This document shows positions 40,093 to 49,267 of a DNA stretch of 64,000 nucleotides, in pieces. The DNA lies in NCBI RefSeq assembly GCF_004362895.1, contig NZ_SNXI01000006.1, forward strand, positions 1 through 64,000, given 5' to 3'. The first letter of the stretch is position 1. Every line of letters starts with the position of its first letter. The notes beneath the pieces were generated by a model. It saw nothing but the letters and a program-made list of their open reading frames with translations. It did not search any database and had not been told where the DNA came from. Both the position numbers and the translations under genes were made by a program. Origin of the DNA: Idiomarina aquatica. GTDB taxonomy: Bacteria; Pseudomonadota; Gammaproteobacteria; Enterobacterales; Alteromonadaceae.

Positions 40093-40596
40093 TTAGTATC
40101 GGATAGTCAGCGTATCGCCTTTTTGCGTTAACTCAAATTGTTTTAACGCGCTCATACCCAATAAAATAACGTCACCATCCATACCCGGTGTAATCGATGC
40201 TTCGACATCATTCAAGGTTATACCACCTAACTCAAGCGAATTAAGCTGCGTGCGGTAGGTTATAACCCGGCCATTAGCTGTTTGCGACATGCCTTGCCGA
40301 CCCCGTTTTAGGTTTAGCCGCTCAGCCAAACCTGCCGGTATGGCGACCAGAGTTGCTCCGGTATCCAGTAAGAAGGTTACCGGCGAGCCATTAATGCGCC
40401 CATCAGCAACATAGTGACCCATGCGGTTCTGCACTAGCTGGACAACCAACTGATTATCTCGCTGTTGGGCTTGTAATTGTTGGTTGGGGTTAAATTGTTG
40501 CTGCAACTTATCTTCAAAAAACCAAACCAATAATGCCAGTGCCAGGCCCCATGCGATAAACAAAAAGGGCTTACCAAAGCTATTCGTGGTCGACAT
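40093..40596 (-). CDS. Retropepsin-like aspartic protease, membrane anchored
   Basis: 167 residues: one membrane helix (about 10-26) then a clan AA aspartic protease domain with catalytic Asp78 in LLDTGAT and the hydrophobic IPAGLAERL flap region. It matches the TIGR02281-type family of short bacterial retropepsins, which act as homodimers. Orientation would place the catalytic domain in the periplasm. Substrate unknown. The start lies 17 bases inside the end of the upstream OsmC gene, implying coupled translation. Confidence 0.88.
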   Translation of the reverse strand: MSTTNSFGKPFLFIAWGLALALLVWFFEDKLQQQFNPNQQLQAQQRDNQLVVQLVQNRMGHYVADGRINGSPVTFLLDTGATLVAIPAGLAERLNLKRGRQGMSQTANGRVITYRTQLNSLELGGITLNDVEASITPGMDGDVILLGMSALKQFELTQKGDTLTIRY

Positions 40597-41032
40597 CTTT
40601 TACCTTGGTATTGTTGCTGTCATAGACCTTCACATCAACATCAATGCCATTACGTACGCTTTGGGTAACCACACAAAAGTCTTCAAATTTCTCCAGCGCT
40701 TGTTGCAAGTGTTCAAGGTTATCCTGCTCATTACCCAGAAATATTTCGACCGTAATGTTGGTAATTCGCCAACGTCCTTCTACTCGCTCTACTGAGCCCT
40801 CAACCTCAGCACTAACCTTGCCGGGATTATCTTTGTACTTGCGTAGCGCGAACATTAAACTGGCAGCCAGACAATTTGCCACTGATGCTGCAAGCATTCT
40901 TGAAGGGTTGGGACCTTCGCCCCCACCCAGCGGCTCAGGCTCATCGGTAGTGATTTCGCCAAATTGGCCAAAATCGACAACAAACTTATAGTCCTCTACA
41001 AGCTCCAGGCTTAACTTAAAATCGCCTTCCAT
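40580..41032 (-). CDS. OsmC family protein
   Basis: 150 residues with the two OsmC-family cysteines, Cys54 in VANCLAASL and Cys120 in EDFCVVTQ. The N-terminus has GGGEGPNPSRML, typical of the thiol-dependent peroxidase fold. It differs from the YhfA-like gene at 18799, so the window has two OsmC subfamilies. It lies 32 bases after hemH and overlaps the aspartic protease gene by 17 bases. Confidence 0.87.
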   Translation of the reverse strand: MEGDFKLSLELVEDYKFVVDFGQFGEITTDEPEPLGGGEGPNPSRMLAASVANCLAASLMFALRKYKDNPGKVSAEVEGSVERVEGRWRITNITVEIFLGNEQDNLEHLQQALEKFEDFCVVTQSVRNGIDVDVKVYDSNNTKVKDVDHE

Positions 41033-41064
41033 GATATCTCCTCTTGAAGCGACACAATCGATTT

Positions 41065-42165
41065 CTAATAAGGTAAACTTTGATTTTTTACCTTATCAGC
41101 CTGCGACTGTCTAACTGCCAACGAACCTGCTTGATCTTGCTCAACTACCCAGCCACTCAAGTTATGTGTTATGAGTTGAGTCAACGCCTCTATATGTTGC
41201 GGTTCTGCGTTTAACGCACTGATATACTCATATCGCTCACCGCCGCTCTCCATAAAGTACTCTTTATTCTCTTCGCCAATCTCTTCAATTGTCTCCAGGC
41301 AGTCTGCCGAAAAACCCGGACAGAAAACCTGTACTGATTTGACGCCTTTACTCGGTAGGCTTTTCATTGTCTCGTCGGTATATGGCTGCAGCCATTCTTC
41401 TCGGCCAAAACGCGACTGAAATGTGGTTAAGTACTCACTTTCGCTAAGCCCCAGCTTTTCTGCCAGAAGACGAGATGTTTTATAGCATTCACAATGATAC
41501 GGGTCGCCATTTTTTAAATAACGGAGCGGCACGCCATGATAAGAAAATATAAGTTTGTCAGCTCGCCCGTGCTCGCTCCAGTGGCGTGTAATGCGAGCCG
41601 CAGCCGCCTCGATAAACGGGTCAAAGTCATGATAATGCGTGATAAACCTAAATTCGGGAATCCAGCGACGACGGGTGAAGTCGTTTGCAATAGCGTCGAA
41701 CGTTGAGGCTACGGTAGATGCAGAATATTGCGGGTAAAGCGGCAATACTAATAACTTTCGCACTCCTGCCTGCATCATTCGCTCAATCGCATCTTCAATG
41801 CTCGGCGAGCCATAACGCATGGCAAACTCAACGACAATGTGTTCACCATACTGTTGCTGTAACTGCTCACGAATCGCATTCGCTTGATCTTCAGTGTGGT
41901 ACAGCAACGGTGAGCCGCGATCGGTCCATACCGTCTGGTAAGCTTCTGCTGAGCGCTTGGGCCTAATCCTTAGAATAACGCCATTCAAAATTAGCGACCA
42001 CAACAGCCTGGGAACCTCGACCACACGAGGATCAGACAAAAATTGTTTCAGGTAAGGTTTCAGTGCCGCTTTAGTCGGCGCGTTTGGGGTACCCAAATTG
42101 GTTACCAGTACCCCCAGTTTATCTGGCTGCTGATGAGAAAATGTGGGACTGCCCTTAAACTTCAT
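41065..42165 (-). CDS. hemH: Ferrochelatase
   Basis: Inserts ferrous iron into protoporphyrin IX, the last step of haem b synthesis, at the inner membrane face. 366 residues with LVTNLGTPNAPT, catalytic His210 in SYHGVPLRY and Glu291 in CPGFSADCLETIEE. The C-terminus carries about 25 polar residues beyond the family core. First gene of a hemH-OsmC-retropepsin group; divergent from the YqaA-like gene. Confidence 0.95.
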   Translation of the reverse strand: MKFKGSPTFSHQQPDKLGVLVTNLGTPNAPTKAALKPYLKQFLSDPRVVEVPRLLWSLILNGVILRIRPKRSAEAYQTVWTDRGSPLLYHTEDQANAIREQLQQQYGEHIVVEFAMRYGSPSIEDAIERMMQAGVRKLLVLPLYPQYSASTVASTFDAIANDFTRRRWIPEFRFITHYHDFDPFIEAAAARITRHWSEHGRADKLIFSYHGVPLRYLKNGDPYHCECYKTSRLLAEKLGLSESEYLTTFQSRFGREEWLQPYTDETMKSLPSKGVKSVQVFCPGFSADCLETIEEIGEENKEYFMESGGERYEYISALNAEPQHIEALTQLITHNLSGWVVEQDQAGSLAVRQSQADKVKNQSLPY

Positions 42166-42296
42166 GCGTCGCTTTCCTTTTGGTGACCACTAAAACAAAT
42201 TACCTGCTCATTACGTCATTTTTAAACGGTTCGATCCCTATTGCAAAGTTTTCGCGTTAAACTAGTTACGATTGTACCAATCGATAATGGAAAATT

Positions 42297-42899
42297 GTGA
42301 ACGACAGCAACGTCAAACCCACTAATAAGTCAGCACAAAAATGGCTGCAGCGATTACTTGAGTCTCCCCACGCTCTGGTTATTTTATTCTTTATGTCTGC
42401 GCTGGAAGCTACCCTAATACCAATTCCGCTGGAGTTGGTATTAATTCCCTTTATGATCCTCGAACGCGAACGTATCTGGAGCATCGCCTCGGTAGCCTTA
42501 GCAGGTTGCTTATTTGGTGCAGTTTGTGGCTACTATATTGGTTACACCTTGTTCGATACGGCTGGCCAGTGGTTTATCAACTACCTAAATCTTCAGGATT
42601 ACTACCAAGAGTTTAAGAAGACCCTGGAAAGTGACGGTTTTATCGCGATATTTTTAGTCGGCGTCACCCCGGTTCCGTTTCAAACAGCTATGCTAGCCGC
42701 CGGCGCAACTGCATTCTCGTTACCACTATTTTTACTGGCTTCCGGGCTGTCCCGGGGTATACGTTATTACGGTCTGGCAGTACTTGCATTATGGCTTGGC
42801 CCATACGCGCAGGAATGGTGGCAAAAAAATGCATCGCGTTTGGGTTGGTCGATTGCTATTATTTCAGCCATTGCATTGCTGATCTTTCAGTTTAGCTAA
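42297..42899 (+). CDS. YqaA/DedA-like membrane protein
   Basis: 200 residues with four to six membrane helices and the SNARE-associated/DedA pattern: the PLELVLIPF entry, GCLFGAVCGYYIGY, and the GVTPVPFQTAMLAAGA loop followed by an SRGIRYY segment. Relatives are linked to lipid scrambling or membrane homeostasis. The start is GTG, with GGA upstream; no in-frame ATG occurs before the first helix. The CNNM gene follows 11 bases later. Confidence 0.86.
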   Translation: MNDSNVKPTNKSAQKWLQRLLESPHALVILFFMSALEATLIPIPLELVLIPFMILERERIWSIASVALAGCLFGAVCGYYIGYTLFDTAGQWFINYLNLQDYYQEFKKTLESDGFIAIFLVGVTPVPFQTAMLAAGATAFSLPLFLLASGLSRGIRYYGLAVLALWLGPYAQEWWQKNASRLGWSIAIISAIALLIFQFS

Positions 42900-42910
42900 A
42901 TAGAGAGCCC

Positions 42911-43930
42911 ATGTTTTTACTTATTGTTTTTGCTGTTTTAGCAGTCGGTGTGTCATTTGTTTGCTCAATATTAGAAGCTGCACTGCTGTCGATTACACCG
43001 AGTTACATTGCTCAGCTAAAAGAGCACAAGCCAGAATTACACAACAAACTTAAAAAGCTTAAGCAAAATATTGATCAGCCGCTGGCTGCCATATTAACCC
43101 TAAACACAATATCGCATACTGCCGGCGCCGCAGGCGTCGGTGCTCAGGTTGGTATTGTGTTTGGTGATGGCTATCTTGGTATTGCTAGTGCGGTAATGAC
43201 ATTATTAATTTTAGTATTATCAGAGATCATTCCCAAAACCATTGGCGCAAAATTTTGGCGTGGCCTTGCCCCGGTCTTAGCTCCTACGTTAATTTTTATG
43301 ATATTTATTTTGCGTCCATTTATCTGGTTGTCCGACCAAATTACCCGCCGTATCGGTAGTACCGAACCCGACATTGACGTGCGGTCGGAAATTAAAGCCA
43401 TGGCGACAATGGGATTGGAACAAGAGGCGTTGGATAAAGACGAGCACAGGGTAATATGGAATATCCTCGACTTGCATGATATTCGCGTTAAGGATGTCAT
43501 GACCCCGCGTACTGTGTGTGAGACCATTCCGCCAGGTATGTCAGTTGCGGAGTTTGCTGAAAAAGCCCGAACTCTTCCTTTTTCTCGCTTTCCTGTTATT
43601 GATGTCGAGGAGGAACCCTTAGGATTGCTGTTCAGGAGTGACGCGTTAGACGCCGAGAGACACCAGGATGTCGCCGAGCTAGTTCGTCCGGTAGAAATTG
43701 TCACCGAAACGGTAAGCATCGAAAATTTGATGGCCTACTTACTAAAAGAACGCCAGCATTTGTGTCTTGTATACGACGAACACGGGAGTTGGCTGGGGTT
43801 AATTACCTTAGAAGATATCATCGAAACCATTCTGGGGACCCCGATTATGGACGAGACGGACAACGTATCCAGCCTACGCCGTTATGCCCGCCAGCGTTGG
43901 GATAAGCGTCTCAAACGCGACCCACAATAA
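42911..43930 (+). CDS. CNNM/DUF21 membrane protein with CBS pair
   Basis: 339 residues: a DUF21 transmembrane domain (about 1-160, with ILTLNTISHTAGAAGVG and SEIIPKTIG), then two CBS domains (about 190-310, starting VKDVMTPRT and ending GLITLEDIIETILG). The CorC/HlyC C-terminal domain is absent, giving the short form of the family. Members transport or sense magnesium. The last 57 bases overlap the convergent TSUP gene. Confidence 0.9.
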   Translation: MFLLIVFAVLAVGVSFVCSILEAALLSITPSYIAQLKEHKPELHNKLKKLKQNIDQPLAAILTLNTISHTAGAAGVGAQVGIVFGDGYLGIASAVMTLLILVLSEIIPKTIGAKFWRGLAPVLAPTLIFMIFILRPFIWLSDQITRRIGSTEPDIDVRSEIKAMATMGLEQEALDKDEHRVIWNILDLHDIRVKDVMTPRTVCETIPPGMSVAEFAEKARTLPFSRFPVIDVEEEPLGLLFRSDALDAERHQDVAELVRPVEIVTETVSIENLMAYLLKERQHLCLVYDEHGSWLGLITLEDIIETILGTPIMDETDNVSSLRRYARQRWDKRLKRDPQ

Positions 43931-44635
43931 GCGCAATGCTAATAGCGTTATAACCCAACTGAAGATCTGGTTAAAGCGATGATTGGAGATTCGCTTTAGC
44001 CAGTTTAAGCCAACCCAGGTACCAACAAAGCCCGCCACCATCATGGCGAAAATCAGTGCCAACCAGTCTTTAAATATAAAACCTGCCAAGCCAAACACTA
44101 ATGCCTTGGGAGCATGCTGCATGCTCATCGTGGCGGCAAAAGTAGCCACGGTGGTCATGCGTTCGTTAAATCTGGACTTAATAAATGCCGCCACTACAGG
44201 CCCGGAAGCCCCTACAAATAGCGAAATAAACCCAGTAATCAACCCTCCGGTAGCTAACCCGGCTCGTCCCAAAACCAATTGAGGTAATTTCGGCCCCCAG
44301 GTCAAATACAATAAAAACAGCGCAATACATAATTGCAGAATACTTGCGGGAAGTTGTACTAATAACAAACTACCCACATACGTTCCCAACAAACCAAACG
44401 GGACAAACCAAGCGACCGTAAACCAATTGATATAACGCCACGCTAAAATAGCGCGACCAATATTAGAGCCCATTTGTACAACACCATGAACCGGGATTAT
44501 GGCTTGAGCGGGCAACACCAAAGCCAAAATGGCGATAAGTACCGCGCCACCGCCGGCGCCAGCTATGGCAGTAAGCAACGAGGTTAGCGAAGAAATAAAA
44601 ACCAGCAACCAAAACAAGCCATCGCTTGCAGACAT
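43874..44635 (-). CDS. TSUP (TauE/SafE) family membrane protein
   Basis: 253 residues, about eight helices, with two TSUP repeats: AIAGAGGGAVLIAILAL in the first and GFISLFVGASGPVVAAF in the second. Family members export sulfite or sulfur-containing organic anions. No sulfur-metabolism gene adjoins it, so the substrate is unknown. It ends within the 3' end of the CNNM gene (57-base antisense overlap). Confidence 0.88.
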   Translation of the reverse strand: MSASDGLFWLLVFISSLTSLLTAIAGAGGGAVLIAILALVLPAQAIIPVHGVVQMGSNIGRAILAWRYINWFTVAWFVPFGLLGTYVGSLLLVQLPASILQLCIALFLLYLTWGPKLPQLVLGRAGLATGGLITGFISLFVGASGPVVAAFIKSRFNERMTTVATFAATMSMQHAPKALVFGLAGFIFKDWLALIFAMMVAGFVGTWVGLNWLKRISNHRFNQIFSWVITLLALRLLWVAFETLIPTLAGITA

Positions 44636-44721
44636 TGAGCAAAACTCCCTGAACGGTTATAATTCGCGCGATTTTAACGCCCCGGATTTACGTTCCGGCT
44701 AGCTGAAAAGGTAATTATTTT

Positions 44722-45651
44722 ATGTATATATGCGCGGCATTGTATAAATTTGTCGAGCTCAACGATTTTGAGCAACTTCGTGAACCCCTGTACCAAACCT
44801 TAATCGATAACGATGTTAAAGGCACTCTTCTTTTAGCTCGCGAGGGTATTAACGGGACTATTTGTGGTACCCGCGAGGGTATTGATAACGTGCTGAAATA
44901 CTTGCGCGCTGACCCTCGATTAGCGGACGTTGACCACAAAGAGTCACCGAGTGATACCCAGGCTTTTTACCGCACCAAAGTAAAATTGAAAAAAGAGATT
45001 GTCACATTGGGCGTTGACTGGGTCGACCCTAAGAATACTGTCGGCACCTACGTTGAGCCTGAACAATGGAATGATCTGATTTCGGATCCCGAAGTGCTGG
45101 TCATTGATACCCGTAATGAATACGAATACGCGGTTGGCACCTTTGAAGGCGCGGTTAACCCGAAGACCGAGGCGTTTCGCGAGTTTCCCGAGTATGTGAA
45201 ACAACACCTGGATCCGGCTAAGCATAAAAAAGTTGCCATGTTCTGTACTGGCGGAATTCGCTGCGAAAAGTCCACTGCGTACCTTAAGGAGCAAGGCTTT
45301 GACGAGGTGTATCATTTAAAGGGTGGCATTTTGAAATACCTGGAGATGGTGCCTGAGCAGACCAGTAAGTGGAATGGCGAGTGCTTTGTATTCGACCAAC
45401 GTGTTACTGTAAAACATGGTCTGGAACAAGGCGAGTACGACCAGTGTTATGCCTGCCGTATGCCAATTACCGAACAAGAAAAACAATCTGAGCATTATCA
45501 AAAAGGTGTGAGTTGCCCGCATTGTTTTGACAAAACAACCGCTGAACAAAAAGAGCGCTTTGCCGAGCGGGAACGTCAAATTCAATTGGCGAAGCAGCGC
45601 GGCGAGCAACATATTCGTGACGGTAAGCGGGAAGCTAGCGCTCAGAAATGA
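44722..45651 (+). CDS. trhO: tRNA uridine-34 hydroxylase
   Basis: A 309-residue rhodanese-fold enzyme (YceA) that makes 5-hydroxyuridine at the tRNA wobble position. An N-terminal ferredoxin-like domain (about 1-95, with AREGINGT) precedes the rhodanese domain, whose loop is CTGGIRC with Cys175. A C-terminal part has two CxxC pairs (CYAC and CPHC) that may bind zinc. Monocistronic. Confidence 0.94.
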   Translation: MYICAALYKFVELNDFEQLREPLYQTLIDNDVKGTLLLAREGINGTICGTREGIDNVLKYLRADPRLADVDHKESPSDTQAFYRTKVKLKKEIVTLGVDWVDPKNTVGTYVEPEQWNDLISDPEVLVIDTRNEYEYAVGTFEGAVNPKTEAFREFPEYVKQHLDPAKHKKVAMFCTGGIRCEKSTAYLKEQGFDEVYHLKGGILKYLEMVPEQTSKWNGECFVFDQRVTVKHGLEQGEYDQCYACRMPITEQEKQSEHYQKGVSCPHCFDKTTAEQKERFAERERQIQLAKQRGEQHIRDGKREASAQK

Positions 45652-45709
45652 TCACTTTATCCGCTTAGTTCGTAATTAATGATATTAAATTTTCGCGTAA
45701 GGAGACAGC

Positions 45710-46183
45710 ATGAAACAACTACAGGTTATCGGGTTAGACGAGAAGAAGTCGGCAAAACTAGGCGATAAGCTAAATGAGCTTCTGGCTAATTATCAGATTT
45801 TTTATATGAACGTGCGTGGTTTTCACTGGAACATCAAAGGTGAGCAATTCTTTGAGCTACACGTGAAGTTTGAAGAAACTTACAATGACTTGCTGTTGAA
45901 AGTGGACGAGATTGCCGAGCGTATTCTAACTCTGGGTCAGCGCCCTATGCATGCTTATTCAACCTATATTAAAGCGAGTGATATCGAGGAAGTAAAAGAC
46001 GTTCACGAAGGTCGCGCCTGCGTTGGCAATATCCTTGATAGTTACCAATCAGTGATTCGCTTGCAGCGCGAAATTCAAGCGCTGGCTAACGAAGCTGATG
46101 ACGAAGGCACAGCTGCATTAATGAGTGACTATATCCGCGAGCAAGAGAAGACAGCCTGGATGCTAACTTCATACCTGGGGTAA
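45710..46183 (+). CDS. dps: Dps-type DNA-binding ferritin
   Basis: 157 residues forming a dodecamer that oxidises and stores iron and protects DNA. The inter-subunit ferroxidase site is intact: His39 (FHWNIKG), His51, Asp66 and Glu70, at the family spacing. The N-terminus has a few lysines but no long basic tail, so DNA binding is not certain. AAGGAGA precedes the ATG. Followed by a strong terminator. Confidence 0.94.
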   Translation: MKQLQVIGLDEKKSAKLGDKLNELLANYQIFYMNVRGFHWNIKGEQFFELHVKFEETYNDLLLKVDEIAERILTLGQRPMHAYSTYIKASDIEEVKDVHEGRACVGNILDSYQSVIRLQREIQALANEADDEGTAALMSDYIREQEKTAWMLTSYLG

Positions 46184-46211
46184 GTCACCTGCCGTTTCAT
46201 TTGATAACAGG

Positions 46212-46243
46212 AGCCTGGCGATTTTTCGCCGGGCTTTTTTATT
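46212..46243 (+). terminator. Terminator after dps
   Basis: Stem AGCCTGGCGA/TCGCCGGGCT (one G-U pair) with a 4-base loop and six T, 28 bases after the stop. Confidence 0.9.
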
Positions 46244-46343
46244 TTGGTGTGATTATCGCCAAAACTAACCTGCTTGAATACCACCATAGCTGTGCTACAT
46301 TTGAAAAGAAACTAGCGGGAAATCAGATAACTAGGAGAATAAT

Positions 46344-46544
46344 ATGAATAAAGCGGTGGGATTAGTGCTAGTGGTAGTAGGGGCAATTTTACTCTTTTTA
46401 TCATATGAGGCATCACAATCATTGGCTTCAGAAGCATCTGAGGCGTTTACCAACCAACCGACCGATAGCACCCTTTGGTACCTAATTGGGGGCGTTGCAG
46501 CGGTTATTATTGGTTTGTATGCCTTACTCAAAGGCAAAAAGTAA
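46344..46544 (+). CDS. DUF3185 small membrane protein
   Basis: 66 residues, two helices (about 5-20 and 45-61) joined by a polar loop with SEAFTNQPTDSTLWYLIGG, the DUF3185 pattern. Function unknown. It has its own ribosome site (AGGAG) and is enclosed by two terminators, so it is monocistronic. Confidence 0.85.
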   Translation: MNKAVGLVLVVVGAILLFLSYEASQSLASEASEAFTNQPTDSTLWYLIGGVAAVIIGLYALLKGKK

Positions 46545-46556
46545 GCCATTAACAAT

Positions 46557-46580
46557 AACGGTGGCTCTCGAGCCACCGTT
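46557..46580. terminator. Bidirectional hairpin between DUF3185 and MFS genes
   Basis: Perfect ten-base stem AACGGTGGCT/AGCCACCGTT with a CTCG loop, separating the DUF3185 gene from the convergent thiamine operon. Only short T runs follow. Confidence 0.75.
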
Positions 46581-46591
46581 TACCCCGACAA

Positions 46592-47914
46592 TTAGTTTTC
46601 TTCACCCGACACATTTGGCAGTGCCAGCGCAGATATGAAGGCAAGCACACCGACAGCAACTAAAAACCATAGTACGGCTGCTACACCATAGGCTGAATCA
46701 AGCCAACCCAGCAAAATTCCCGCGAGTAATATCACGCCCATGACCGTGTTCGAGACTGCCGTTAATTGAGCTCGATTATCCTGCGTTGCCATGTCGACCA
46801 AATATGTTTTGCGGCCAACACGTGCTCCGTGATGCGCAACCGCTGATAAAAACAGGAGTGCGCCGGCTGCCCAGCCGGTTGCCAGTGCGTCCGGCATCCA
46901 GTAATAAATAGCCAGTGCCAATAACATAACCAGCGTCGACATAACCGAGGCCGCCGCCATTACACGATGACTGGCCACATCAGACCAACGTCCCCATACT
47001 CGGCCGGCCAGCAGCCCTGCAAGCCCACTAGCCAGCAATAAACTACCGAGGCTGGTTAATTCAGCATCACCCTGACGCTGTATCAAAACCACGATATAAG
47101 GAATCGCAAAGGCCGCAGACACTAATAATGCGCGGGTAATAACAAAGTGACCAAACTGTCCATTGCGCCATAACAGCGTCAAAGATCGTAGCGCCTCGTT
47201 AATGGCGTTACCGCCTCCTTCGGTTGAGCCGGCGACTTCCGGAATACCAGCATAAAGCAACGCCGCAGAGGCCCATAGAATCACGCCAGCCGCTAATAAC
47301 GCCAGGAATAACCAGCGTTCACCACTAATATCCGGCGCAAACATTATGACCAGCGCAGTGGCAAGAGTTAAAAAGCCGGCAGCTGACGCTGCAACACCTG
47401 ACAACCGGCCACGACGAGTTTTAGATACCGTCTTACCCGTTACGTCTTTATTCGCAACGGAACAAATGCCACGTGATAACGAAAAAATAGCTAACAAAAT
47501 GACTACAGACCAGCCCAATGCACTGTCGTTTAGAGTCGCTACGGCTACGATCATTAATGCCAGCGCGAGAGCCTGTCCCACGCTGCCAGCTACCCAAAAC
47601 CACTTTCTAACCGGCTGCTCCCGCAGCTTCTGCGCTACAAACAATTGCGGCAATAAAGCCAGTGATTCTCGCAGCGGTACCAACGCACTAATAAATATGG
47701 CAGGAGCACCCAGCGTACTTAGCATCCACGGCAGCACTAACCGAGCGCTGACTAACGTGTCGCCGAGTTTAGTCAAGGTAAGCGACAATAACATCAATAC
47801 AAATGAGCGCGGCTGATGATTGCAGGCAGATTCCGGGATATCCTTACAAACCCTGGCATCTTCGTCTTCAGCAAGATAGCCGTAGACGCGGTGGGTCAGG
47901 TCCTTATCACTCAT
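46592..47914 (-). CDS. MFS transporter at the end of the thiamine operon
   Basis: 440 residues with 12 predicted helices and a 35-residue polar N-terminal tail that precedes the first helix. The MFS loop motif between helices 2 and 3 is poorly kept; later GRVWGRWSDVASHRVM gives the second-half equivalent. Substrate unknown. It starts 16 bases after the kinase-like gene and is probably under the same TPP riboswitch, which suggests a link to thiamine or its precursors. An exporter is equally possible. Confidence 0.8.
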   Translation of the reverse strand: MSDKDLTHRVYGYLAEDEDARVCKDIPESACNHQPRSFVLMLLSLTLTKLGDTLVSARLVLPWMLSTLGAPAIFISALVPLRESLALLPQLFVAQKLREQPVRKWFWVAGSVGQALALALMIVAVATLNDSALGWSVVILLAIFSLSRGICSVANKDVTGKTVSKTRRGRLSGVAASAAGFLTLATALVIMFAPDISGERWLFLALLAAGVILWASAALLYAGIPEVAGSTEGGGNAINEALRSLTLLWRNGQFGHFVITRALLVSAAFAIPYIVVLIQRQGDAELTSLGSLLLASGLAGLLAGRVWGRWSDVASHRVMAAASVMSTLVMLLALAIYYWMPDALATGWAAGALLFLSAVAHHGARVGRKTYLVDMATQDNRAQLTAVSNTVMGVILLAGILLGWLDSAYGVAAVLWFLVAVGVLAFISALALPNVSGEEN

Positions 47915-47930
47915 TTATCGCTCCCTCGGG

Positions 47931-48644
47931 TTATTCCTGATTTAACAACGTCGTCCATTGCTGATTAAGCCAGCGCACAAATAACCGGTGGTCATTAAGT
48001 TCATGATTGTCGATTACAGTATCGCTGTACTGGCGATAATAATGGCACAAGGCATCAGCGCTGGGATCATCAAGTTGATTTATTTCTATACTACTGGCTA
48101 TATCTGTAAGCCGATCACCCCAACCTGCGTATTCCCAGTCGACAATCGTCAGTTTTTGGTTAACTAAAATATGTGCAAACGCCAGATCGAAATGACAAAG
48201 TACTTGCGCGCGATTGCTCTTTAATGCCTGCTTAAATTGTAACAGTTGGGAGCTTATTGCGCCGCCTAGTTTGGCTGCATATGCATCGCACTTTTGCCAT
48301 AGCGTGGTTCCCTGCCAGGCCGGCTGCTGCTGATGCACCAATGCCAATGCTTGCGCGGTTACTTTCAGCTTTTCAGTTTGACCCAGCGCAAACGAGTTCA
48401 TGGGCGTGCCTTCCACATAACGTTGCAAAACCCATTGCGTCGGGTCAAGCGCAATGACATCCGGCGCTAATCCGGTTGCAGCTAACTGTTGCTGTAACTC
48501 AAACTCAGCGCTGCGATCAAGACCAAAGCGTTGACTGTGCCGCAACCATTTAAAGATATAAGATTCAGTGCGCCCCTTTAGCCACAACACCTGATTTGCA
48601 GGCCCGGCAGTTAAGGTCTGAATTTCGATGGGCTTCTCTATCAT
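47931..48644 (-). CDS. Thiamine-kinase-like phosphotransferase
   Basis: 237 residues with an aminoglycoside/choline kinase fold. Brenner motif CHFDLAFAHIL, then the metal site VDWEYAGWGDRLTDIA, close to the IDWEYAGDGD of E. coli ThiK. The Asn that normally ends HxDxxxxN is His here. It would phosphorylate imported thiamine; TMP kinase (thiL) is not in the window. Its ATG shares a base with the pnuC stop, and the operon begins with a TPP riboswitch, which is the main support for a thiamine substrate. Confidence 0.78.
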   Translation of the reverse strand: MIEKPIEIQTLTAGPANQVLWLKGRTESYIFKWLRHSQRFGLDRSAEFELQQQLAATGLAPDVIALDPTQWVLQRYVEGTPMNSFALGQTEKLKVTAQALALVHQQQPAWQGTTLWQKCDAYAAKLGGAISSQLLQFKQALKSNRAQVLCHFDLAFAHILVNQKLTIVDWEYAGWGDRLTDIASSIEINQLDDPSADALCHYYRQYSDTVIDNHELNDHRLFVRWLNQQWTTLLNQE

Positions 48645-49255
48645 TAGGCTTCCGTCACCAACTCCGTGTGCTGATCCCGGCGCCAGCGATACATGGCGTA
48701 AATAACAAGCACGACGTATAGAACAAAAAGCAGGGCTGTAGCGACAAAACCTTTACTCCAGTATAAATAGACGTAGGCTGTGTCGATAATAAGCCAGTAC
48801 CACCAGGTTTCAAACGCTTTTTGCGCAATTAACCACGTCGCCAGCAAACTAAAACAGGTGGTAAAGGTATCTAACCAAACCGCATCAGCATCGGTGAATT
48901 GCTGCAATGCAAGGGCAATTGCAATAGCCAGCGGTGTAAGCCAAAGCCATTGCCTTAAGTGCCACCGCCATGAGAATTTGAACCCGGTCGATTGCGCAGC
49001 ATCGTCTTTATGTTGCCACTGCCACCAACCATAACCGGCTAGCGCAATATAAATGACTTGTAGCAACGACTCCATATAGAGCTTTGCCTGCCAAAATATT
49101 AGTGCATAAATGGTGCAGCTAACGGCCGCTGCCAGCCAACACCACTGGCGTTGGTGCGCCGCAAGCATAAGATAGACTAACGCCAGCACCAAAGCTATCA
49201 GCTCCCAGCCTGAGCTCATTACTAACTGGTCAGCCACCCACGTTAACTGCTCCAT
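48644..49255 (-). CDS. pnuT: PnuC-family transporter, probably thiamine-specific (PnuT)
   Basis: 203 residues, about seven helices, with the PnuC-family YGWWQW motif at 75-80. PnuC moves nicotinamide riboside; the PnuT branch moves thiamine by facilitated diffusion and relies on kinase trapping. The upstream TPP riboswitch and adjacent kinase gene favour thiamine. It starts 12 bases after the TonB receptor gene. Confidence 0.82.
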   Translation of the reverse strand: MEQLTWVADQLVMSSGWELIALVLALVYLMLAAHQRQWCWLAAAVSCTIYALIFWQAKLYMESLLQVIYIALAGYGWWQWQHKDDAAQSTGFKFSWRWHLRQWLWLTPLAIAIALALQQFTDADAVWLDTFTTCFSLLATWLIAQKAFETWWYWLIIDTAYVYLYWSKGFVATALLFVLYVVLVIYAMYRWRRDQHTELVTEA

Positions 49256-49267
49256 TATACAATACCC

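Noticed and set aside
43171-43719. A 182-codon frame opposite the CNNM gene
   Set aside because: It is fully antisense to a conserved gene and is rich in Ser/Thr/Arg as shadows usually are.
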